This document shows positions 1-10,821 of a stretch of DNA of 64,000 bases, in pieces. The position numbers and the translations under genes are program-made. Origin of the DNA: Zizania palustris (lineage: Eukaryota; Streptophyta; Magnoliopsida; Poales; Poaceae); contig JAAALK010000289.1 in NCBI GenBank assembly GCA_019279435.1, positions 25,474,603 through 25,538,602 on the forward strand, written 5' to 3'. A model generated the notes under the pieces. The model saw only the letters and a program-made list of their open reading frames with translations, did no database searches and was not told where the DNA came from. The number at the start of each line of letters is the position of its first letter. The stretch's first letter is position 1.

Positions 1-799
1 GGAGTAGTAGGAGAGCTAACTTCGACAAAGGATGCACTGATTGAAGATAAGCTGAAGTCAGAGAAGGTAGCTGCGGAGGTCATGGACCAATTGCTAGGCA
101 TTCTGGAGTACTTCGGTACTACTGGGATGCTTCCTTCGGATGACAACATCTCTCTGCTGCGCCAGCTGAGGAGGATCCAAGGAGCAGTGAAGCAAATGAA
201 GACAGCAGTTTGGGCCGACCAATAACTGCGAGCGCAGGAGAGGGTCCCATTACCTTCGACGACGACCATCTTCTCACTCCCTCCGAAGGTGTGGCCGCTG
301 CTTGGCAAGCCTTTCAAACTTCATGGAGAGCCGAAGGTCGTTCTGCGATCAAGGCCTGGATTGACGAAGGACAACGCCAGAAGCAGGCTCGGTCCCAAGC
401 TTCGAGCAGTCAGCCTCCTCCAAACCCGCATGTTTAGAATTACCTTAGGATCTTCAACTATGTAAAGCACTACGCTTTTGTACATTTATGAATGAAGATT
501 TGTTATCATGTTTTTAGGCTTTGCCTCATATGGAAGATGTCGAAGTGTTATATGTTAACGACGAACTTCGCTTATTATGGGCTACCTTCGAAATCTTAAA
601 ACTTCACAAGCGCCCTCGATTTCTAGTTCCTCGAGATAGTTCCGGAGTGATTACGTCCGAAATAAGCATAGATATATTATCTTGCATTAAAGAGGAAGAA
701 AAAGAAGTTAACTTGGAAACTTCATCTTCTGAAGACATTATATGGTCCGAAGACGAAGATGAAGCTCAAGGTAAAAAGCCTGAAGAACTTGGAAGCTAG
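1..799 (+). pseudogene. 3' part of the antisense gene of G1 (coiled-coil exon and last exon)
   Basis: This matches the last two exons of the antisense gene in G2. Bases up to about 431 are the end of the coiled-coil exon. They contain the conserved segment GPITFDDDHLLTPSEGVAAA and the tail WIDEGQRQK, where G2 has a stop in place of the W. An intron of about 86 bp follows (GT at 432, acceptor TTTTTAG at 511-517). The last exon, 518-799, encodes an acidic tail rich in E, D and S and ends at TAG. Compared with G2, roughly 70 nt are missing near position 206, so this copy is damaged. A second frame (759-980) is also roughly kept in G2 but looks like 3' UTR. Function unknown. Confidence 0.72.
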
Positions 800-1408
800 G
801 AAAGGAGCCCCGAACGGCTTCGAACTTGGGCCGATCTTCAGCAAGAACAAAAAGACTTTAGAGCTTCGAAGGGAGGTAGGAGAGTTAAACGCAAAGTTTT
901 TAGGACTCCCGGCACTGGAACTAGTCATTCCAACCCTAGCTCTAGAGATCAAAGAGGTCTTCGATTCCTTCTTGGTATAGATACCAATTTTTCATGATGT
1001 AATCATATTTGTTTGAATAATAAATATCGATTTAAAATTGTCTCCCTATTTATTAGCCCCTCTTTGGGCGTAAGCAACTTCGAATTGTATTCAAAGATGG
1101 TTAGGCACAAAGAAAACTTAGGAGTACAATTTTTGGGGTTCGGAGCCCCTCAGTAATTTAAAGATCGACTAAAATCTTATAAAATGTCTTCGACTATTTG
1201 TAGTCTGAAGATTGGCAACTTAGTACCTTATGTTTTTGAAAGAAATCACTTGAGATAACTTTCTGGACACTTTAGTGTCTTAGATAATTTGTCACTTTGG
1301 ACTTTCTTAACAGACATTCAAAGCTCATGGCTCAAACTCTGTTTTGTTTTGGCCTCCTTCGGCTCTTTTTTGTGAATTCTGTCAAACCAATGGTTTGGAG
1401 TTCGCAGT

Positions 1409-1660
1409 GGTCTCTTTCGACTCTTTTTACGGATACCTACAAGCCGGTGGCTTGGGCTCCGCATCATTTGGTCTCTTTGGACTCTTTTTACGGATACCTA
1501 CAAGCCGGTGGCTTGGGCTCCGCATCATTTGGTCTCTTTGGACTCTTTTTACGGATGTCTTCCAGCCGGTGGCTTGGACTCCGCATTCTGTTGTTTTCGG
1601 GCTCTTTTACGGATGTCTTCAAGCCAGTGGCTTGGACTCCGGATTATGTCAGCCCACCAC
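1409..1660. repeat. Tandem array, 61-bp period, in G1
   Basis: Units begin GGTCTCTTT at 1409, 1470 and 1531, exactly 61 bp apart, followed by more diverged units to about 1660. Each unit contains the imperfect palindrome AAGCCGGTGGCTT. Because 61 is not a multiple of three, reading frames rotate from unit to unit, so the long predicted peptides across it are not evidence of coding. G2 has an array with the same period at the same place. Confidence 0.9.
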
Positions 1661-1819
1661 CTCGGAAAATATGATTCAAATTAATGACACTTCCCTCTCG
1701 GTCAACTCCGCGGTTCCACTGCGTCCACTCAGAAGCTGGAAGTTTATGAGGGGTAGGCATTATCTGAACCATATGCTTTATTGATTCGAAAAGTGATTAC
1801 ACATGATTACAAGGAGCCC

Positions 1820-3166
1820 TTATGCGAAGTATCGCTTTAGGTGCTCCGCATGCCAAGTATGTACTAACTCTTCACCTTCCAAATTAGCTAATTTAAAAGA
1901 ACCAGGACGCCTGGAGCGAAGAATTAAGTATGGACCTTCCAATTTATTTCCTAATTTTCCCGGTGCTATGATACTTCGGAAAATGAGATGACCCGGCCTA
2001 AGCTCATTGATCTTAACCTTCGGGTCAAACCAAGCCTTCGTCTGCTGGTGATACTTTGATAAATTGGCCACAGCTCGAAGTCTTGTCTCCTCTGTTAAAT
2101 CCAGCGAAGCTTGTCTTTCTCCTTCTATTTCTGGTTCGGTGCTGCGAAGTGATCCTCCTTTGAGCTCTGTTGGTGTCATAGCTTCATCTCCGAATAATAG
2201 TCTGAATGGAGTGAAACCCGTGGACCTCGTTTGAGTGGTCCGAATGGACCACAAAATCTTCGGAAGTTCTTTGGTCCAGAGTCCTTTTGCCAATCCTACT
2301 ATCCTTTGATTTAGCCCTGACAAAATATTACCATTGGATCTTTCTACAGCTCTGTTAGACTGAGGATGTCTCACTGCAGCAAAACATAATTGGATGCCTA
2401 GATCTTCGCAAAATTTCTTAAAAGGTTCTGCGTCGAATTGTGTTCCATTGTCAACTGTGAGTTGTCTAGGCACTCCAAACTGACAAATGATATTCTTCCA
2501 GAAAAATTTCTGTACATTGTTCGAAGTAATAGCTGTTAGAGGTTCTGCTTCGACCCACTTTGAAAAATATTCAATTGCTACCACTGCAAACTTTAAATTT
2601 CCTTTTGCTGTTGGGAAGGGACCAATAAGATCCATACCCCATCTGGCCATGGGCCATACCGGAGCTATAACTTGAAGGGTTGTTGGTCGGCGATGACTCC
2701 TTCGTCCCATCCACTGACATCCTTGACAAGTGCGGACCAAGCTCTCCGCATCAGCTGCTATTGTAGGCCAATAAAGCCCCTGGCGAAGTGTTTTTCCTGC
2801 CAAAGCTCGAGGGGCCAAATGGCTACCGCAAAGTCCTTCATGGATTTCTCGAAGAATTTCTTGACCTTCGGCTTGAGATATACATCGAAGTAGAGGGGAA
2901 CATACTCCAGCCTTGTATAAAATACCGTTGATTATTTGATAATTCTGAGTTCTAAGCTTTAACCTTGAAAGTTGTGGCTCTTCGGACATATCTGCTTCTC
3001 CTTGCAATACTTTCATGATTGAGCTTCGCCAATCTGTACTTGGAATGCAAAGGACTTCTGCAGCAGGAATTTGTGGTACCGAAGGTGTATTAAGTTCTTC
3101 ATAAAAAGCTTCTTCGGGTATATCCATAGCTCCGGCTGCAGCTTTCGCTAAGATGACCGCTTGCAT
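1820..3166 (-). pseudogene. G1 integrase domain
   Basis: C-terminal part of the gag-pol polyprotein; it would insert the element's cDNA into the chromosome. The zinc-binding HHCC module is visible as HEGLCGSH followed by CQGCQW. The catalytic triad is D in MDLIGPF, D in VDNGTQF and E in AVERSNG, all present; the usual SNGAVER reads SNRAVER. The C-terminal part carries the basic GKLGNKLEGPY region and no chromodomain. It lies in the same frame as the upstream RNase H and is separated from it by in-frame stops, so it cannot be made as part of a polyprotein. Confidence 0.9.
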
Positions 3167-3580
3167 ATTTTCTGCTCTAGGTATACTTCGAATGGAAATC
3201 CCTTTAAATGCTGCTTCTATCTTTCGGATTTCTTCTAAGTACTTTGCAAGTTGTGGCTATCGGACTTGGAAACTCTTGTCTACGTGCCCTGCTACAATCT
3301 AAGAATCTGTTTTTATAACAACTCTTGTAGCCCCTAGAGCACGTGCCTTGCGAAGTCCCAACAGAATTACTTCATACTCCGCTGTATTATTGGTAAACTT
3401 AAAGTTGAGTCTTGCGGAGTACAAAGCCTTTTGCCCTGAAGGTGAAATTATCACAGCTCCGACACCTGCTCCAGATGCTTGAAAAGCTCCATCGGAGTAA
3501 ATAGTCCAAATTTCTTCGCTTGGCTTCTCTGGAGCCCATGTTGCAGGGGGAGTCCACTCTACTACGAAGTCAGCCAATAC
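3167..3580 (-). pseudogene. G1 RNase H domain, broken by stops
   Basis: RNase H degrades the RNA strand of the RNA:DNA hybrid during reverse transcription. The YSDGAFQASGAG start and the NNTAEYE and KTDS motifs are visible. A TAA at 3578-3580 replaces the CAA seen in G2. A TAG at 3296-3298 replaces CAG, and another stop follows near 3256. The reading frame is otherwise continuous with RT upstream and integrase downstream. Confidence 0.85.
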
Positions 3581-6061
3581 TTACAACTTAATTGATGTTC
3601 TTGCCAGGAAAGATATGCCGAAGGGTGCTAATTCAACAGCCCACTTCCCAATTCTTCCAGTGGAATCCTTATTTCGGAGCATATCTCCCAGAGGATACGA
3701 AGTTGGTACCACAACATTATGTTCCAAAAAATAATGCCTTAACTTCCTCGAAGCCATTATCAGAGCATAAATGAATTTCTCAAGCTCGGAATATCTTGTT
3801 TTTGCTCCGGACAATGCTTCGGACACAAAGTAAACTGGATTTTGTACCAACCTCCCATTGACATTAATCTCTCTGACAAGAACTGCACTGACAGCAGAGC
3901 CAGTAGCTGCAAGGTAGAGGAGTAGGGTTTCATCCACAACAGGCACCGTGAGTGTAGCAAGATTACTGTGATAATTTTTAATATCTTCGAAGCTCTTTTG
4001 ACACTCCGATGTCCATGCAAAATCTTCGGACCCTTTCAATGCTTTGAAAATAGGCAAACTTCTCTCCGCAGACCTTGCCAGAAATCTGCTAAGTGCTGCT
4101 AGATGACCGGTCAGCTTTTGCACTTGCTTTAAATTCTCTGGGGGAGCCATCTTCTGTAACGCAGTTATTTGAGTGGGGCTAGCTTCGATTCCTCTGCTTG
4201 AAACTAGGTACCCTAACAACTTTCTAGCCTGCGCCCCGAAGATACATTTGTCGAGGTTGAGACGGATCCCACATGACCGAAGGCTATTAAATGTTTCTGC
4301 TAAGTCTAGGCTATGTTGGTGCTTAAAAGCACTCTTGATTACAATATCATCCATGTAGGCCTCTACATTAGGACCTAGCTGATGACCTAGAGCCTTAGCA
4401 ATTAACCTCGAAAATGTAGCCCCGGCATTTCTTAAGCCAAAGGGCATTCTTACATAACAAAAGACTCCTGAAGGAGTTATGAAGCTTGTCTTGATTTCAT
4501 CTTCGTGCTTCAACCAAATTTGATGGTAGCCGGAATACGCGTCAAGGAAGCTTAATAACTTCGAACCAGCAGTGGAGTCGACCAACTGATCAATTCGGGG
4601 CATGGGGTAGGGGTCACGGGGGCATGCTTTATTCAGAGATGTAAAATCAATACACATGCGCCATTTCCCTGAAGATTTCTTCTTAACGAATACTGGGTTG
4701 GCTAACCACTCTGTATGAGCCACTTCTCTAATAATCCCAGCCTTCAGTAACTTTTCAACTTCATCTTTAGCAAGAACAACTCTCTCCGCAGACATCTTTC
4801 GGAGTCCTTGCCTAACAGGTCGAGCCTTCGGGTTCACAAGTAAACTATCTTCAATAATGTCCCGACTGACTCCGGTGATGTCTTCATCAGACCAAGCAAA
4901 GACATCCAAATTTTCCTCAACTACCTTTTCTAAGGAGGCTACAACTTCTGGAGGCAAGTCTTTACCAAATTGAAATGAATATTCCTTGCCATCTTTGACA
5001 ATAACCTTCATTGCAATCTCTCCTTCAGGACTTGGTCTTGGGAAGGATCTTTTCGAGGATTCGCTAGGAGCAGAAAAATTCCCCAGATCATCTTGAACAC
5101 TGTTCACCTGCCTTGGGTCAAGAGGAGGGCCATGACCGTACTCTGCTCTTCTTGCGATGGCCTGATCTCCGAAGACAGTGAGTACTCCTGCTTGTGTGGG
5201 CATCTTCATACACAAGTAATTATGATGCGCCACAGCTCCGAATTGATTTAACATGCCTCTTCCGAAGATGACATTATATTCATATGGAGCATCTACAACG
5301 TCAAAGATCACTTCCTCTGTCCTGGCCATTAGCCCCTCTCCAAAAGTAACTTCCAGGCCAATTTGGCCGAGGGCATCAAGAGGGGGTCCTGCAAACCCTT
5401 GCAAAGGACGGTCTACTGGGAGAAGATGCTTTCTGGAGATGCAGAGTTGGTCAAAAGCTTGGACAAAAATAATATCCATCGAACTCCCTCCGTCAACTAG
5501 CACTCTTCGAACTTCAGTTCCTGCTATGTCAGCAGTGATGACAAGTGGGTCTGCATGTGGGAATTTAAAACCAACTACATCATCTGCGGAGAAAGATATT
5601 GGCACATGAGACCATTCGGGCATAGCAGCTGCAGATGAAGAGGTTCCAATATGTCCCACCTCTCTGACATACTCTCTTCTCTGCCTCTTTGACATACTTA
5701 CTAGAGTACCTCCTCCGGAGATGGGGAGGACTACTCTTTTTCCTCGGTCTTGCCCCTCTTCTTGCTTCGGAGGTGGCATAACATTGACCACCGGAGGGCG
5801 TCTTGCAGCTTCAAAATTTTCTATCCGCGCCACAGCCTGGACGGGCTCTGGACGCACTTCAGCTAGAACTCAGTCAGTAGTGCCTCGACCCGAAGTTCTT
5901 ACCAGATACTCTCCTCTCAGAGCAAGTATAGCCTTGCAAGTATCAGTTGCATGGCTTCGGTTTTCACCATGAATACAGCAGAAAAGGGTCTGGCCTTTGC
6001 CAGCCGGTTTCCCTAGCGGCCTCCAGCCGTTGGTCTTGGTTCCTGATGGTTGCGGAGCTCT
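3581..6061 (-). pseudogene. G1 zinc knuckle, aspartic protease and reverse transcriptase
   Basis: A gag-type zinc knuckle, CCIHGENRSHATDTC, lies near 5950-5990. An in-frame TGA at 5870-5872 follows (CGA in G2). From 5857 a 758-residue stretch is open. The protease active site is DGGSS at about residue 120. RT has MCIDFTSLNKACPRDPYP, FLDAYSGYHQI, the catalytic YMDD at about residue 501 and MPFGLRNAGATF. The connection domain with the RNase H-like fold follows (ETLLLYLAATGSAVSAVL). The catalytic motifs are intact; the lesion is the stop pattern around them. Confidence 0.92.
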
Positions 6062-7213
6062 TTAGGCAAACTTCTGCGGGGGTGCAATGTTCAGAACTTC
6101 CGAACGAGGATGCTTTTGCCCCCTACACCTGTCATGTTGAACCTCGAAGTTAGGTTCTTGCTGTTGTGCTGAAGTTTTCACTTCCAATTTCACTTCTTGC
6201 AATATCGACGGGGTTGCAGCGGTTCTCCGAAGCCATCCTTCTTCTGACCTCGCATACTCTTCGAAATATGACATCAGCTGAGAAACAGAAGATATGCTTT
6301 TCCGGTGAAGTTTATCAAGGAGGCATGGATGAATGACTCCCTCTCGAGCTGCATCAACTACTGAAGACGTAGTCAACCCTCGAATCTGCGACTTCGTATG
6401 AGCGAAGCGCTTGAAGTATTGTCTCAATGTCTCTCCAGGGAGTTGCTTCACCTGGAAAAGACTTCCCGTTGACATTGGAGGCACGAAGGTGCCCTGGAAA
6501 TTACTCATGAACTTTTTCTTTAACTGCCCCCACGAACTGATTGATCCTGGTTTTAAAGACCAGAACCATTGCAAAGCTACTCCTTGAAGAGCTAGGGGGA
6601 AACATTTTGCCATGGTGACCCGCACTCCTCCACTAGCTTCAATCGCCAAAGCATAAGATCGGACAAATTCTCCAGGATCTTCATCTCCGGCATACTTGCA
6701 AAGCTTCGAAGTCTTAAACTTCGGGTCAAAGCGAACTTTTTGCAGTTCAGGATGCAGCGGAGACTCGGTATCAAAGGAGGCGTTCTCCGGGGCTTCAGGA
6801 TAGATAGGTTCATCGTCTTCAGGCACTTCAGGAATAACTAGGATGGCTTGAGAGTGAAGCCTATTTGCAGCTTCTTGCCGCCATCTCGCTACTTCGGCTT
6901 GGAGACTGGCCATTTGAGCGGCCATATCACCAAGATTGTCTTCATCTCCTCCGGAAGGATCTTCCGGGTCTTGAGAACTGTAGGGATCAGTTCGAAGTGG
7001 AACCTGAGGTGGAAGAGGGACTCCGGGTGGCCGAAGTATGGATGGAGTTGGTGGAGGAACTCCGTATGCTCGAGGAAGGGGAATACCTTCCGGGGTTTGG
7101 GGTGGAGGAAACGTCGAAGGTCCTCCAACCTCAACTGTATCTGAAGATCTTACTCCGGAAGTCCAAGGGGACCTCCGAACAGAATTACCGATTGCACTCC
7201 GCTTAGGAGGCAT
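6062..7213 (-). pseudogene. G1 gag, truncated by a stop
   Basis: Structural capsid protein that packages the element RNA. The start MPPKRSAIGN is shared with G2 (MPPKRSTPRN). A proline-rich N-terminal third is followed by the retrotransposon gag domain (about residues 165-320, with VALQWFWSLKPGSI and LRQYFKRFAHTKSQI). The frame stops with TAA at 6062-6064, where G2 has CAG. Eight codons later this copy is open where G2 is stopped. Without that stop the frame runs on through the zinc knuckle to protease. Confidence 0.9.
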
Positions 7214-7255
7214 GGTGTAAGAAGTTGGTAGAGAATGAAGTTTCTTGGACTAGGT

Positions 7256-7275
7256 TCCCCACGGACGGCGCCAAC
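7256..7275 (-). other. Primer-binding site of G1
   Basis: Directly inside the 5' LTR the minus strand reads TTGGCGCCGTCCGTGGGGAA. This resembles the TGGCGCCGT(C/T)(C/T)GTGGGGA site of many grass gypsy elements. It starts 0-2 bases from the LTR end, as expected for a tRNA primer. Confidence 0.75.
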
Positions 7276-7770
7276 TATTGGCGTAAAAGATTACGCTAAC
7301 AGGTTTCTGAAGATTAGAAACTAACAAACGAAGTGTTTGCGAAGGGAACTATTCCAAGCCTCCGAAAGGATAATAACTTAGAATATTTTGAAAGTGTGTA
7401 TTGAATAACTTGTATCCGGTCCATATTACAGGGTTAAACGGGGGGTATTTATAGGCCTAAACATTAAGGAAAAGACCTTTTTACCCCTCTATTACAACCG
7501 ACATAGTGGAAACTATTCGGTACCCTTAATAGGGCTAAAATAGTAAAAGACTAATCTAATGAGAAAGAAGATAAGTCTTCCATCTTAGCTGGCAAAGAAG
7601 TTCTCGGAAGAGTCCAAGTTCGAAGATATACTCCGAACTAAAGCCTGTCATCATACTTCGAACTTGACTTGATGCATCTCCGAAATTATACGTTGGAAGG
7701 CTTCGTCTTAATCACCAGTCTTTATCTCATCACTGCAATAACCCTGAAGATGGAATATTTTCCCCCAACA
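7276..7770 (-). repeat. LTR family A: 5' LTR of G1
   Basis: 495 bp, ending CCCCCAACA; the terminal TG is mutated to TA at 7276. Close to the G2 LTRs along its whole length but more diverged from them than they are from each other. On the minus strand it holds a TATA box (CTATAAATACC) near 7445-7455. The expected 5-bp duplication on this side would be GTTAG (7771-7775); its partner is outside the window. Confidence 0.93.
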
Positions 7771-8384
7771 GTTAGTAAAGCTCAATAATAATCCACAATA
7801 CTTGTCTTGGTTGCTAGTCTAACTTGTGCTCCTAGAAACAAGAAGAGAAGCCAACTCTAATAACAAGAACACCAAAAACAACACTTAGAAATATAGGTAA
7901 CAACACTGAACTTAAACTAGAACAACTTCCTCCTCTTATACCTCACAATTTTTTCTTTTTCGTTTCTTTTTTGGCCTCTTTTTGGGCCTCTCTTTATTTT
8001 TTTTCTCTTTTTTTACAGATTGCTCAAACAATAAGTACTCAACGAGGTACCCGACAAGGAAAAAGTTATGTTGGCTGCAAACAAAAACCCCTCTAGAACT
8101 CTATCTTCCCAGCATAATTTTGCCCCCTTACTCCAATCTGAAGCGGCTTTTCCACTCACGTCTGGATGCGTTTTTTTGTCCCAATCGTTTTGATGGGTGG
8201 TAGAGCTCAAACGGAGTCTGTATGCAAAAGTTATGGCTGTTTTACCGAGGCAAGGTCGAACTGACCCCGAACCGACTCCGACTAGGGTTTAGGGTTGGAT
8301 TCGGATATCCCGGGACTAAACAAGTTTTGGATTTGACTCGCAATCAACAACACAACTCTAAACCAGCAACCTGACATTGACCAT
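7771..8384. other. Spacer between G1 and element X, possible gypsy leader
   Basis: No convincing coding sequence. The C/T-rich and A/C-rich composition resembles the leader of G4. So does the phrase AAAAGTTATGGCTGTTTTAC at about 8224, which matches AAAAGTTATGCCTGTTTTAC in the G4 leader. It may be the 5' leader of a G4-like element into which X inserted. Low confidence. Confidence 0.35.
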
Positions 8385-8879
8385 TGTTGGCGTAAAAGAT
8401 TATGCTAACAGGTTTCTGTAGAATAGAAACTAACAAACGAAGTGTTTGCGAAGAGAACTATTCTAAGCCTCCGAAAGGATAATAACTTAGAATAGTTCGA
8501 ATGTGTGTATTGAATAACCTGTATTCGGTCCCTATTACAGGGTGAAATGGGGGGTATTTATAGGCCCAAATATTAAGGAAAAGACCTATTTACCCCTCTA
8601 TTACAACCGACATAGTGGAAACTATTCGGTACCCTTGATAGGGCTAAAATGGTAAAAGACTAATCTAATAATATAAAAGATAAATCTTCCATCTTAGCTG
8701 GCAATAAAGATCTCGAATTGCCTTAGTTCGAAGATGTACTCCGAACCAATGCCTATCTTCGTACTTCGAACTTGACTCAGGGCATCTTCGAAGATGAACG
8801 TCTGGAAACCTTCGAATCCACTATCTGCTGTCATGCTGTTGCGGCAATAACCCCGAAGATGAGATATTTTCCCCCAACA
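8385..8879 (-). repeat. LTR family A: 3' LTR of element X
   Basis: TGTTGGCG to CCCCCAACA, 495 bp, same family and orientation as the G1 and G2 LTRs. The sequence immediately to its right (TAGCCCCTCGAATACGC) is the same as that following the G2 3' LTR, so this is the 3' end of another minus-strand element. The preceding 5 bp (ACCAT) are the candidate target duplication. The rest of the element lies in the sequence gap. Confidence 0.92.
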
Positions 8880-9333
8880 GTAGCCCCTCGAATACGCTTC
8901 TCCGTTTAACCTGTAATGTTAGGAAAGCAGTATACGGAAGGAAAAGATAACCGAACATAGGGGTTATTGGATTTTAATTCATCTCCGAAATGCATGAAGA
9001 TATAAACTCCGAATCAGTCTTAGGATAATTGCTTTTCGAACTATCTTAGAACCAACTTAGGAAGTTCGAAAGTATTTTAGACTTAGAGAAAATAGCCGTT
9101 AGCTTTCTGTTTCTAACGGAAACCGTAGAATGCGTTAATTTCAGAGAAAAGTAACGGCAGGAATGCGAAACGACATGGACTAATGGTAAAAAAGTAAAAT
9201 CTAGGCTATAAATAGAAGGCCTAGAACTTACCCGGTTACCTTTTCACTGCTGTCTCGCAATCAAACACCTTTTGAGCCCTTTGAGTTCTTGAGCCCTAGC
9301 CTCCATTTTCCCCAAAGCAACCTAGTGACTGCA
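8880..9333 (+). promoter_or_regulatory. Promoter and 5' UTR of the antisense gene in element X
   Basis: A TATA box (TATAAATA, 9207-9214) lies about 120 bp before the ATG at 9334. The same motif and spacing occur in G2 (14346-14353 and 14474). The 5' UTR contains a short duplication of GAGCCCT. Promoter function is inferred from motif, spacing and conservation. Confidence 0.6.
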
Positions 9334-9821
9334 ATGGTGAAGACCAAAGGTTTGGGGCCTTCAGCTTTGGCTAGGCAGCAAGCCACAGCTGCAGCAGCGG
9401 CGGCGGCAATGGCGACATTGGCTCCGGCATCAGTAACAACATCTATGGCGGCCAAAGGGGGAAATCCCCAAAATGTCGATGATCAAGGTCTCTGCCCGCC
9501 ATCAACAAAATACTTGGATCAATCTTTTCAATTGGGGCCTTCTACCTGCAAGAGAGAGTCATTGGCAATCGCAGTGGAAGGGAAAATTAGTACCGGAGTC
9601 ATGATCCGGAAGCCAGGCAAAGAAATGATTCCATCGCCAAGACCCGGAGAAGTAGTTGTTTTCGAAGCCTTCTTCGAAGCCGGCTTGGGCCTTCCAGCAG
9701 TAGACTTCCTAACGGAGGTACTTGAGCTGTTTCATGTTACCCTTCCTCAGCTCTCTCCGAATGCAGTAGCTCGTTTGGCTATTTTTGAATGGGTGCTGAG
9801 AGCCGAAGGTTGTGAAGGGAG
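9334..9821 (+). CDS. Antisense gene of element X, exon 1, cut by the gap
   Basis: Starts MVKTKGLGPSALARQQATAA, then an alanine-rich stretch, and is open for 162 codons to the run of N. G2 has TAG where this copy has CAG at codon 16, so this is the best-preserved start of the gene in the window. The part seen covers the beginning of the PF04195-like domain (FEAFFEAGLGLPAVDF, LPQLSPNAVARLAIFEW). Product function is unknown. The start is chosen because it is the first ATG after the TATA box and is conserved in G2. Confidence 0.7.
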
Positions 9822-10821
9822 NNNNNNNNNNNNNNNNNNNNNNNNNNNNNNNNNNNNNNNNNNNNNNNNNNNNNNNNNNNNNNNNNNNNNNNNNNNNNNN
9901 NNNNNNNNNNNNNNNNNNNNNNNNNNNNNNNNNNNNNNNNNNNNNNNNNNNNNNNNNNNNNNNNNNNNNNNNNNNNNNNNNNNNNNNNNNNNNNNNNNNN
10001 NNNNNNNNNNNNNNNNNNNNNNNNNNNNNNNNNNNNNNNNNNNNNNNNNNNNNNNNNNNNNNNNNNNNNNNNNNNNNNNNNNNNNNNNNNNNNNNNNNNN
10101 NNNNNNNNNNNNNNNNNNNNNNNNNNNNNNNNNNNNNNNNNNNNNNNNNNNNNNNNNNNNNNNNNNNNNNNNNNNNNNNNNNNNNNNNNNNNNNNNNNNN
10201 NNNNNNNNNNNNNNNNNNNNNNNNNNNNNNNNNNNNNNNNNNNNNNNNNNNNNNNNNNNNNNNNNNNNNNNNNNNNNNNNNNNNNNNNNNNNNNNNNNNN
10301 NNNNNNNNNNNNNNNNNNNNNNNNNNNNNNNNNNNNNNNNNNNNNNNNNNNNNNNNNNNNNNNNNNNNNNNNNNNNNNNNNNNNNNNNNNNNNNNNNNNN
10401 NNNNNNNNNNNNNNNNNNNNNNNNNNNNNNNNNNNNNNNNNNNNNNNNNNNNNNNNNNNNNNNNNNNNNNNNNNNNNNNNNNNNNNNNNNNNNNNNNNNN
10501 NNNNNNNNNNNNNNNNNNNNNNNNNNNNNNNNNNNNNNNNNNNNNNNNNNNNNNNNNNNNNNNNNNNNNNNNNNNNNNNNNNNNNNNNNNNNNNNNNNNN
10601 NNNNNNNNNNNNNNNNNNNNNNNNNNNNNNNNNNNNNNNNNNNNNNNNNNNNNNNNNNNNNNNNNNNNNNNNNNNNNNNNNNNNNNNNNNNNNNNNNNNN
10701 NNNNNNNNNNNNNNNNNNNNNNNNNNNNNNNNNNNNNNNNNNNNNNNNNNNNNNNNNNNNNNNNNNNNNNNNNNNNNNNNNNNNNNNNNNNNNNNNNNNN
10801 NNNNNNNNNNNNNNNNNNNNN
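9822..10821. other. Assembly gap of exactly 1000 N
   Basis: A run of exactly 1000 N is a conventional placeholder for a gap of unknown size. Left of it is the antisense gene of X; right of it is the RNase H of an unrelated gypsy element (G3). Peptides predicted across it are artefacts. The missing sequence should include most of X and its 5' LTR. Confidence 0.98.

Larger units (their letters stand above)
1..7770 (-). mobile_element. G1: Ty3/gypsy LTR retrotransposon, Tat/Grande-like, left-truncated by the window
   Basis: Seen on the minus strand, right to left: a 495-bp LTR, a PBS, gag, zinc knuckle, protease, RT, RNase H and integrase. These are followed by a 61-bp tandem array and the 3' end of an oppositely oriented gene. 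The 3' LTR lies beyond base 1. The order RT-RNase H-integrase defines Ty3/gypsy. An antisense gene between pol and the 3' LTR is known from Grande and related Tat-lineage elements, so that assignment is established-family inference. All gag-pol pieces share one reading frame and are broken by stop codons rather than frameshifts, so the copy is decayed but nearly collinear with G2. Confidence 0.93.

Noticed and set aside
759..980. 73-codon ORF conserved with 17885-18106
   Set aside because: It overlaps the last antisense exon in another frame; similarity is explained by DNA homology and it looks like 3' UTR, though it is noted in the feature list.
1297..1784. ORFs with repeated LFLRMPTSRWLGLR-type peptides here and at 18426-18973
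   Set aside because: They come from a 61-bp tandem repeat read in rotating frames; no start context and no conservation of frame between copies.
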